From positions 1 through 20,638 of the forward strand of contig CAZOVK010000043.1 in assembly GCA_964583165.1 (NCBI GenBank): a DNA stretch of 20,638 nucleotides. The letters run 5' to 3'. Below are positions 14,691 to 20,638 of this stretch, piece after piece (the stretch's first letter is position 1; each line of letters starts with the position of its first letter). The notes beneath the pieces were generated by a model. It saw only the letters and a list, made by a program, of their open reading frames with translations, was not told the DNA's origin and ran no database searches. The stretch comes from CAZOVK01 sp964583165 (GTDB taxonomy: Bacteria > Bacillota > Clostridia > Lachnospirales > WRAX01). The translations under genes were made by a program, and so were the position numbers.

Positions 14691-16226
14691 TTATATAGTT
14701 CGGCGAACGCGTATGACAGCGCGTATGCCGTAGACCTCTTGGAAAAACGCGGCCTGTTGTTCAAACACCCATTCTTCCAGTTCTATGTTCTCGTTCGTGG
14801 TAACAATAACCTGCAATTCGTCGCCCGATAACTTCACATCAAAGTCCGTAAACTTCTGCTTTCGGCTGTGGTCAAGGGCTTCGGCTAATCGCGTGAGCGC
14901 GGCGAGTTTCGAGACCAACACGCGCTCGGGCGCCGTGAGTAATCCGCTGAATTGCGCAATCAACGTGGCGTTGTTCGTGCCGCCGTGTAGAACGATTTGA
15001 GCCACAAGCTCCATTTCGCGCTCATTCAGCCCTATAATCTCCATTTCGCGCAGTATATAGTAACTCAATAACGCAGGGTTCACCATTGTCGCACATTCGC
15101 CCGCCGCATGAAGGATTGTCGCAGTTTCAAGCAATACGCGCTCCCGCGCCCCGAAGCCATGCGGTTTTTTGACACGCTCATAGAGTTTGTCCACGAAGTC
15201 TAGGAGTACGTCCACATGCCCGCTGACGGCATTAAAACGTCTGGCGGCGATTTTGGCTGAGTAGACGGCGCTTTGCAAGAAATCCTTCGTTATCTTGGCA
15301 AAGTTGTCGGCCTTGAGCATCTCATAAAGCACCGCGTCAACGGGTTGAATCGGCGGAGAAATGAAGTTACGCGCGTTTGTGAAGCTCATCAGGTTGTCGA
15401 TGATACACATAGCGGGCAAAATCGCCTCGGCGCGTTCCTGTTGAAGCTTGTAGCGGTCACGGATATTATCAACGCTAAGGGTTTTGATTTCCTCAAATAC
15501 TCTATTGAAGTCCGAGCGACGCACCACATAATAATCCCCCGTCGCATTCATCTGACCGCCGCACATGAGCGACAGCGTTTCCATCTCTGAACCGCTGGCT
15601 ATGAATGAAGAAATGGTTTTGGGCAAAAACGTAGACAGCCCCTTGGTGAAACTCTCGAGATACTCGGCTACAAGTACGTGAAATTCTCGCGCATAATCGT
15701 GAACGTCGCCGAATAATTCGTTTATACGCAAAGAACCGAGTTTGATATTTTGAACAAACCCGATTTTTTCATCTCGCGTGACGGCAAGCCCCAAGCTACC
15801 CGAACCCGAGAATACCATAATGGCCGATTCGCGGTCGGCCTTTGGTATTTTCTCATACATCATCTTATAAATATAGAATTTTTCTTCTGAGTTGTCGAGT
15901 ACGTCAACATGTAGGCCTGTTTTAAGCGCGATTTGGTCGAGTATATAATCACGGTTTTTCGCTTCTCGAATCGCGCTCGTCGCGATTACACGCACATGCG
16001 TAACGCCATACTCTTTAATCACATTCAAAAAACCCGCGATAATCTCACAACAGCGTTCAGCCTTGTCATAGCTGATACGCCCTGTATTAAACGTGTCCCG
16101 CCCAAGCATGAGCGGGTTCACAATCGATTCTAATGTGGTGATGTTGCCTTTTGTAAGCTGACCGATTTTCAAGCGTAGGTGGTTTGAGCCTATGCCGATT
16201 ACGGCCGCTATGTTTTTGTTCGCCAT
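14691..16226 (-). CDS. Divergent Ppx/GppA-type phosphatase with HD-like domain, altered active site
   Basis: A 511-residue protein of the exopolyphosphatase / guanosine pentaphosphatase family. An actin-like fold with IGSNHLRLKIG (12-22) and RVIATSAIREAKN (79-91) precedes a helical HD-like C-terminal half (about 300-511, with TAREA-like ALDHSRKQK). Key residues differ from the family norm. The first phosphate loop has G11 where Asp is usual. The second, normally DIGGGS, reads FSGSGS (139-144). The HD pair reads H373-A374 in LHAAGE. The acidic pair E114-E115 that should hold the catalytic Glu is kept. It may be inactive, regulatory or of changed specificity. The ATG at 16226 has AAGAAGG at good spacing; the open frame extends to 16349, but only by overlapping the MFS gene. 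It lies 9 bases before ppk1. Confidence 0.85.
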   Translation of the reverse strand: MANKNIAAVIGIGSNHLRLKIGQLTKGNITTLESIVNPLMLGRDTFNTGRISYDKAERCCEIIAGFLNVIKEYGVTHVRVIATSAIREAKNRDYILDQIALKTGLHVDVLDNSEEKFYIYKMMYEKIPKADRESAIMVFSGSGSLGLAVTRDEKIGFVQNIKLGSLRINELFGDVHDYAREFHVLVAEYLESFTKGLSTFLPKTISSFIASGSEMETLSLMCGGQMNATGDYYVVRRSDFNRVFEEIKTLSVDNIRDRYKLQQERAEAILPAMCIIDNLMSFTNARNFISPPIQPVDAVLYEMLKADNFAKITKDFLQSAVYSAKIAARRFNAVSGHVDVLLDFVDKLYERVKKPHGFGARERVLLETATILHAAGECATMVNPALLSYYILREMEIIGLNEREMELVAQIVLHGGTNNATLIAQFSGLLTAPERVLVSKLAALTRLAEALDHSRKQKFTDFDVKLSGDELQVIVTTNENIELEEWVFEQQAAFFQEVYGIRAVIRVRRTI

Positions 16227-16242
16227 TTTATACCTTCTTTGG

Positions 16243-17571
16243 TTATGCACGGCGCGGTTTGCGCTTCGGGAAAATCGGCTTGCCGCCGTTTTGTTTGAGG
16301 AAGTAGAGGAACATGATACCCGCGCCCACAACACGCATGGCGAAGACAATCCACAGTGACATGCGAACGTCTACAACGCGCATGAGGAAGAGCGAGAAGA
16401 ACGGCGCAAGACCCAGTATGATGTTGTTCATTGTCTGGAATATGCCGATATAAACCACTCTGTCTTTATCGGGTGTAGATTCAAGCAGACCATTCATCCA
16501 GCTTACGTTGAAGCCGATACCCGCGAAGCCGCCGAACGCGTTCGCGACAAGTAGGAATGAAACACCCGGGGCCATTGCGTAAAGCGCCATGTTCACTGCC
16601 ATAGCGAGAGTTGCCATACTGATGGTGAAGGCGTTACCCATGCGGCGCAATATCCACGTCCAGATGTTGGCCGTTAAAATTGATGTTATACAGCTTACGA
16701 CGGAGAAGATGGCGAGCCACAACTCATTCACGCCTAAGTTAATAAGCTGAAAAACGCCGATAATCGGCCAACCCGACACGAACGAGAAGTAGAAGAACGT
16801 AGTCGATACGAGAAACGCCACAAACGGCTTATGCTTAAAGCTATTCTTCAACATGGCGATTGCGCCGGGCTTTTTGGCGTTTGTTTCCTCTTCGTCTGTT
16901 TTGGCGGGTTCGTTTCTGACTTGGAAGCGCTGGAAAAAGAAGAATTCTGCCACGCCGCATAGGAATGCGAAGACGAAGAAGATTTGATAGATTACGATAC
17001 GCTGTTCGGGTGTTTTGGGAATGCTGGTGATGATTATACCCGTTAACAGCGTTATGACCATGATATAGATATATCCGAATTTGTTGCGTAACGCAATCGC
17101 CTGTGCGCGAAAACGCGGCGCGAATATGTCACCTATAAAGCTGGACAGCGAAGCTTGGAAGATGGCTTCGGGGAAGTTTAACAGCGAGATAACGGTCACG
17201 AAGAACAGCGGCTGGTAAGAATATCGAATGAATGGCGTAAACGCAAGCAGCAGAATCATAAAACGGCTGGCTAGCATAAACAGCGAGGTCATGCGCTTCT
17301 TGTTGGCGAACCTGTTTATAAACAACGAACCCGGGATAATCGCGAACACAGCGATAATGCCCGGCAGTGAGTTGAACAGGGAGATGTAGAAGTCGTCGCC
17401 GCCCACGCGCTGTAAAAACTTCTGCGCGAACGGCTTATATGTGTTATAGACAAATTCGTAGAGCAACCCGTAGATGACGTATGTCATAATGTTGGGCTCC
17501 ATGCGGTTGAAATGCCCTATCTTCCACTTGACTTTGTCGTAAAGCTTCACTATGCGGTTAATCCCACTCAC
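16243..17571 (-). CDS. MFS transporter
   Basis: A 442-residue membrane protein of the major facilitator superfamily with about 12 hydrophobic segments. A charged central loop with NEPAKTDEEETNAKK lies between the two halves, and NRFANKKRMT is a motif-A-like loop after the second helix. The C-terminus is short and basic (PIFPKRKPRRA). Its substrate is unknown; nothing nearby suggests one. The start is uncertain. The GTG at 17571 overlaps a GAGGTG motif and so lacks a properly spaced ribosome binding site, and a GTG at 17550 or the ATG at 17502 are alternatives. It lies 14 bases after the HAD gene and 16 bases before the ppx-like gene, in one run. Confidence 0.85.
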   Translation of the reverse strand: MSGINRIVKLYDKVKWKIGHFNRMEPNIMTYVIYGLLYEFVYNTYKPFAQKFLQRVGGDDFYISLFNSLPGIIAVFAIIPGSLFINRFANKKRMTSLFMLASRFMILLLAFTPFIRYSYQPLFFVTVISLLNFPEAIFQASLSSFIGDIFAPRFRAQAIALRNKFGYIYIMVITLLTGIIITSIPKTPEQRIVIYQIFFVFAFLCGVAEFFFFQRFQVRNEPAKTDEEETNAKKPGAIAMLKNSFKHKPFVAFLVSTTFFYFSFVSGWPIIGVFQLINLGVNELWLAIFSVVSCITSILTANIWTWILRRMGNAFTISMATLAMAVNMALYAMAPGVSFLLVANAFGGFAGIGFNVSWMNGLLESTPDKDRVVYIGIFQTMNNIILGLAPFFSLFLMRVVDVRMSLWIVFAMRVVGAGIMFLYFLKQNGGKPIFPKRKPRRA

Positions 17572-17585
17572 CTCAAAATAGGAAT

Positions 17586-18389
17586 TTAGAAGACAAATTG
17601 CTTGATGGCTTCGGCTACGCCGTCGTTATTGTTGTCGAATCTTGTGATGTGGTCGGCTGTGGCTTTGACGGCGGGTTTGGCATTTTTCATGGCAATCCCA
17701 AGCCCTGCCGTTTCCAGCAGTGGTATGTCGTTTTCATGGTCGCCAAAGCCAATGGTTTGTGACAGCGGGATATTAAGGTGTTTGCAGAGGTATTCAAGCC
17801 CACCACCCTTTGTCGCGCCGTGTTCGGTAATTTCAAGGAGCGTATCGTCCGTATAGAACAGGTTCATGCCCGTTGGCAGAATCGGTCGTATTTCGGCTTC
17901 CAGTCTGTGGAGGTTCTCATTTGTGCCCTTCCAGAGCATCTTGCAGAGGTCGGTTTTAACTATTTCAAACAGATTTCCTTGTTCGTGCTCGACACGCGAA
18001 GAGTCGAGGTAGTCTTGCATGAACGGTGTGAGCCTGTCAAAATAGACCTTGCCCGGGTATTGATACAATATCGTGCCGCAATCGTGGAAATCTTTAATCC
18101 CGCGCAAAATCTCGAACGCGCGTTCGCGCCTGATTTCTATTGCGCGCAGTAACTCGCTTTTACTGTTTTCATACACAGCCGCGCCGTTAAAGCCTATGGC
18201 GTATTGTTCGCCCGTTAGCCCCAAAATGTCATAAAACCGCTTAATCGTCGTCGGCGCACGCCCCGAACAGAGCACAACGCGTATACCCCGAGCGTCAGCT
18301 TCACGCAAAACGGCGATTGTTTCGTCAGATACATTACGTCTATCGTCCAAAAGTGTGCCGTCTAGGTCAATAGCAATGAGTTTGTACAT
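17586..18389 (-). CDS. Cof-type HAD-IIB phosphatase
   Basis: A 267-residue haloacid-dehalogenase-type hydrolase, probably a cytosolic sugar-phosphate or cofactor phosphatase. Motif I is DLDGTLLD (nucleophile D8, acid D10), motif II is VVLCSGR with S42, the motif III lysine is K194 in GATKGGG, and motif IV is GFGDHEND (214-221). The cap inserted between motifs II and III and the GATKGGGLEYLCKHL segment identify the Cof/IIB subfamily. Two ATG codons stand together at 18392 and 18389. The second is preferred because AAGGGTGA runs right up to the first. The natural substrate cannot be told. It follows parB by nine bases and precedes the MFS gene, so it belongs to the same run. Confidence 0.93.
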   Translation of the reverse strand: MYKLIAIDLDGTLLDDRRNVSDETIAVLREADARGIRVVLCSGRAPTTIKRFYDILGLTGEQYAIGFNGAAVYENSKSELLRAIEIRRERAFEILRGIKDFHDCGTILYQYPGKVYFDRLTPFMQDYLDSSRVEHEQGNLFEIVKTDLCKMLWKGTNENLHRLEAEIRPILPTGMNLFYTDDTLLEITEHGATKGGGLEYLCKHLNIPLSQTIGFGDHENDIPLLETAGLGIAMKNAKPAVKATADHITRFDNNNDGVAEAIKQFVF

Positions 18390-18398
18390 CATTCACCC

Positions 18399-19265
18399 TT
18401 AAATCTTCCTTAATAGTAGATAAATCCTATCCAAGTCGTCCATGTTCGTATATTCAAGTTCAATCTTGCCCGAATACTTGCCGCGTGATTGAATAACACG
18501 AACGCGCGTGCCGAATTTGCCCATGAGTTCGTTCTCGATATGCCCATAAGCCGTGTTGCGTTCTTGCGGTGGCTTCTTTTCGTTCTTCGCCTCTTCGCGC
18601 CGCCTTATGTCATTTATCATTTTCTCCGCATCACGCACGCTCAATTCGTTCATTATGATGTTTTCACAGCATTTGACCTGCAAGTCCGTGTCCTCAATGC
18701 CGAGAAGGAGTTTTGCGTGCCCCGCAAAGATGTTGCCTTCGATAAGGTGGTCGCGCACTTCGGGGTCGAGTTGAAGTAGGCGCAATGAGTTGGTGATGTA
18801 TGAACGGCTCTTGCCTAGCTTCTCGCCCAGTTCCTCATGAGTCAACCCAAATTCATCAATGAGACGCTTGAAACACTCCGCCTCTTCTATCGGGTTCAAG
18901 TCTGTGCGTTGGAGATTCTCCATGAGCGCAATCTGCATGGTCATCATCTCATCATATGTACGCACAATGGCAGGAATTGTTTCGAGCCGCACAAGTCGCG
19001 CGGCGCGGTAACGCCTTTCGCCCGCGATTATTGTATAGAATTCGCCCTCTTTTTTGACCAGAATAGGCTGAATAATGCCCACTTGTTGAATGCTGTCGGC
19101 GAGTTCGTGTAATGCGTCACCGTCGAAAAACTTACGCGGTTGGTTCGGATTCGGCGCGATTAGGTTAATGTCTAACTCGATTACACGTGTTGAGTCTGTT
19201 TCTGATTGTGTTTCACCTATGAGTGCTCCCAGCCCCTTGCCTAGACCTGTCTTTCGTATTGCCAT
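18399..19265 (-). CDS. parB: Chromosome partitioning protein ParB (Spo0J-like)
   Basis: A 288-residue DNA-binding CTPase that loads at parS and spreads to form the segregation complex. The N-terminal LGKGLGALIG is the usual ParA-stimulating peptide. IAPNPNQPRK leads to the CTP-binding core with AGERRYRAAR (81-90) and MENLQRTDLNPIEEA (115-129). A helix-turn-helix (about 141-165, LTHEELGEKLGKSRSYI) and a C-terminal dimer domain follow. The length and motif order are those of chromosomal ParB rather than the nucleoid-occlusion protein Noc. The ATG at 19265 has AAGGAGA at good spacing. It starts two bases after the parA stop, and a parS-like palindrome lies about 860 bases upstream. Confidence 0.97.
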   Translation of the reverse strand: MAIRKTGLGKGLGALIGETQSETDSTRVIELDINLIAPNPNQPRKFFDGDALHELADSIQQVGIIQPILVKKEGEFYTIIAGERRYRAARLVRLETIPAIVRTYDEMMTMQIALMENLQRTDLNPIEEAECFKRLIDEFGLTHEELGEKLGKSRSYITNSLRLLQLDPEVRDHLIEGNIFAGHAKLLLGIEDTDLQVKCCENIIMNELSVRDAEKMINDIRRREEAKNEKKPPQERNTAYGHIENELMGKFGTRVRVIQSRGKYSGKIELEYTNMDDLDRIYLLLRKI

Positions 19266-19267
19266 TA

Positions 19268-20053
19268 TCAGCTCTCCTTATCTCCTAATGTCGGATGTTT
19301 CTCCATAATCTCACGTGCCAGTTGTTTGTAACTCTCCGCGCCCCTGCTCCGCCCGTCATAAAGCGCGATAGGCAAGCCGTGGCTCGGCGCTTCACTTAGC
19401 CTTACATTGCGCGGGACCATATTCGTAAAAACGTATTTGCCCATGTGTTTCTTGACCTCTTCAACGACTTGCGCGCTCAAGTTCGTGCGCCCGTCGTACA
19501 TAGTAAAGAGTATGCCCTCCAGAATGAGTGACGGATTTAGGCGTTTCTGAACAAGCCCAACCGTGTGCATGAGCTGGCTCAACCCCTCTAAAGCGTAAAA
19601 TTCACACTGCATGGGCACGAGCACACCGTCAGCCGCCGTCAGCGCGTTAATCGTGAGCATATTCAGTGCGGGCGGGCAGTCAATAATTATGTAGTCATAT
19701 AAGAATCTCACATCAGCCAATGCCGCTTTAAGTATGTATTCTCGGTTCGTGTATTCGACCAACTCAATCTCCGCGCCTGCGAGGTCAACATTTGCGGGCA
19801 AAACGCGCAAGTTGTCAACACGCGTATCGTATGTAGCCTGTTCGAGATAACAACCGCCCAACAACAATTCATATATCGTGTGTTTCAGATTATTCTTGTC
19901 AACGCCCAAACCGCTGGACGTGTTCCCCTGCGGGTCAATATCCACGGCAAGAACGCGCTTGCCCGCAATAGCCAAGCAAGCGGCCAAGTTTATGCACGTT
20001 GTGGTTTTGCCCACGCCGCCTTTCTGATTCGCTATCGCTATTACGGTTCCCAT
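19268..20053 (-). CDS. parA: Chromosome partitioning ATPase ParA (Soj-like)
   Basis: A 261-residue P-loop ATPase that binds the nucleoid and drives origin segregation with ParB. The deviant Walker A is KGGVGKTTT (11-19, signature lysines K11 and K16), the A' motif is DIDPQGN (38-44), and the Walker B region is YIIIDCPPAL. The start is taken at the ATG at 20053, because ParA proteins begin just before this motif and GGGGTGA lies eight bases upstream. A TTG at 20074 with AGGAGG eleven bases upstream would add seven residues and cannot be excluded. The stop is two bases from the parB ATG, so the pair is co-translated. Confidence 0.97.
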   Translation of the reverse strand: MGTVIAIANQKGGVGKTTTCINLAACLAIAGKRVLAVDIDPQGNTSSGLGVDKNNLKHTIYELLLGGCYLEQATYDTRVDNLRVLPANVDLAGAEIELVEYTNREYILKAALADVRFLYDYIIIDCPPALNMLTINALTAADGVLVPMQCEFYALEGLSQLMHTVGLVQKRLNPSLILEGILFTMYDGRTNLSAQVVEEVKKHMGKYVFTNMVPRNVRLSEAPSHGLPIALYDGRSRGAESYKQLAREIMEKHPTLGDKES

Positions 20054-20122
20054 GTGTTTTTTCACCCCGTCCAAGCCGTTACAGTCCTCCTAGTTACCTA
20101 TTAGTGTCAAATATTTCGTCGA

Positions 20123-20138
20123 AGTTCCACGTGGAACA
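20123..20138. promoter_or_regulatory. parS: parS-like ParB-binding site
   Basis: AGTTCCACGTGGAACA contains the 14-base perfect palindrome GTTCCACGTGGAAC centred on CACGTG. It differs from the well-known consensus TGTTTCACGTGAAACA by one symmetric base change in each half (T to C, A to G) and the first base. It sits between the parA start and the FliL-like gene stop, the classic position for a chromosomal parS near parAB. Confidence 0.85.
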
Positions 20139-20140
20139 AT

Positions 20141-20596
20141 TTATCTGTTGAAGATTTGGTCAATCTTGTGACCGATTTGATTGTCTTTGTCGGGTATCAT
20201 ATCGTAGTCTGTCACTATGTCGGCGATGTAAATGCCCTCAATTTGCTCTGCCGATACATGTTCGGCTAACGCGTCTTTGAAATATTGCTTTACATATTTC
20301 GTGCCCTCCGCGTCTAGTCTGTCGAAGTTCACGCCACTCGCCGCGTCTTGCATGATTCTGTTGAGCTGGTTCACATTCATATTCGCCGCCGCTCCGCTAA
20401 GTTCAACCGACATACGAACATCCATGAAATGTGGGTTACCCTCGTCGTCACTGATAGTCGTTTGTATCTTGTTCAGTTTGTAGGTTACGGGTCTTGTGCC
20501 TGAGTTCGCGAACAGAGAGAACACGAGCGCGACGCCCGCGATTAAAAGCACTACTACCACAAGCCCAATAACTTGTTTCGTGCTGTTACGCTTCAT
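20141..20596 (-). CDS. Single-pass membrane protein resembling FliL
   Basis: A 151-residue protein with a basic N-terminus, one membrane helix (about residues 9-30, VIGLVVVVLLIAGVALVFSL) and an extracytoplasmic domain. Its VRMSVELSG strand, AEGTKYVKQYFKDAL helix and EGIYIADIVTDYD strand resemble the FliL / stomatin-like fold. No flagellar gene is in the window, so the FliL label refers to fold only. A similar protein near parAB in clostridia is something I recall but cannot check. The ATG at 20596 is preferred, with GAGGGGTG three bases before it. The upstream ATG at 20632 is part of a TATAATG box and would lie at the promoter. The gene appears to be the first in the run. Confidence 0.7.
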   Translation of the reverse strand: MKRNSTKQVIGLVVVVLLIAGVALVFSLFANSGTRPVTYKLNKIQTTISDDEGNPHFMDVRMSVELSGAAANMNVNQLNRIMQDAASGVNFDRLDAEGTKYVKQYFKDALAEHVSAEQIEGIYIADIVTDYDMIPDKDNQIGHKIDQIFNR

Positions 20597-20630
20597 AAAC
20601 ACCCCTCGCTTCCTTAGCTTCCTAAGTTTC

Positions 20631-20636
20631 ATTATA
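20631..20636 (-). promoter_or_regulatory. -10 box of the parAB run
   Basis: A perfect TATAAT lies at the extreme right edge on the minus strand. Its -35 partner would be outside the window. Transcription would start near 20624, just ahead of a small CTTAG / CTAAG hairpin (20613-20626), and reach the FliL-like ATG at 20596 after about 28 bases. Confidence 0.55.
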
Positions 20637-20638
20637 TC

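Noticed and set aside
16227..16349. N-terminal extension of the Ppx-like open frame by 41 codons
   Set aside because: It overlaps the end of the MFS gene in another frame, has Ser/Arg-rich composition unlike the family, and a well-placed AAGAAGG precedes the ATG at 16226.
20082..20110. Promoter with a perfect TTGACA just upstream of parA
   Set aside because: No acceptable -10 lies 16-18 bases downstream; that position holds the AGGAGG-containing sequence.

Overview
The window is most likely a chromosomal segment from a Gram-positive anaerobe of the Bacillota, probably class Clostridia. The evidence is the cdaA-cdaR-glmM gene order, a single-chain glycyl-tRNA synthetase, a parA-parB pair with a parS-like site beside it, and strong purine-rich ribosome binding sites before nearly every gene. 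Seventeen protein genes are supported. Sixteen lie on the minus strand and one, at the left edge, on the plus strand. I see no tRNA, rRNA, insertion sequence, CRISPR array or prophage gene.

In minus-strand transcription order, from right to left:
(1) 20596-12477 is a tightly packed run: FliL-like membrane protein, parA, parB, a Cof-type HAD phosphatase, an MFS transporter, a divergent Ppx/GppA-HD protein, and polyphosphate kinase. A parS-like palindrome sits between the first two genes. A TATAAT box lies at the right edge.
(2) 12381-5716 starts at a good promoter (-35 TTGCCC, extended -10 TATAAT). It holds a lipoprotein with a DUF4015-type glycosyl hydrolase fold, two membrane proteins of unknown function, then cdaA (c-di-AMP synthase), cdaR (its YbbR-domain regulator) and glmM (phosphoglucosamine mutase).
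(3) 5715-5404 is a gene-free stretch of 312 bases with several strong hairpins. It separates glmM from glyQS.
(4) glyQS ends at a textbook intrinsic terminator.
(5) An ATP-binding protein and permease of the SsuBC/TauBC type share one promoter. No substrate-binding protein gene is in the window.
(6) A RhuM-family gene has its own promoter and is flanked by hairpins.
(7) An M42 peptidase on the plus strand converges on RhuM at a shared hairpin.

Most of the window is core housekeeping: chromosome segregation, second-messenger and cell-wall precursor synthesis, polyphosphate metabolism and tRNA charging. The observations most worth a second look are the Ppx/GppA protein, whose phosphate-binding and HD residues are altered although it is coupled to an intact PPK1; the structured gene-free stretch before glyQS; the pair of unknown membrane proteins directly upstream of cdaA; and the parS-like site next to parAB. 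I found no clear sign of a wholly new multi-gene system.
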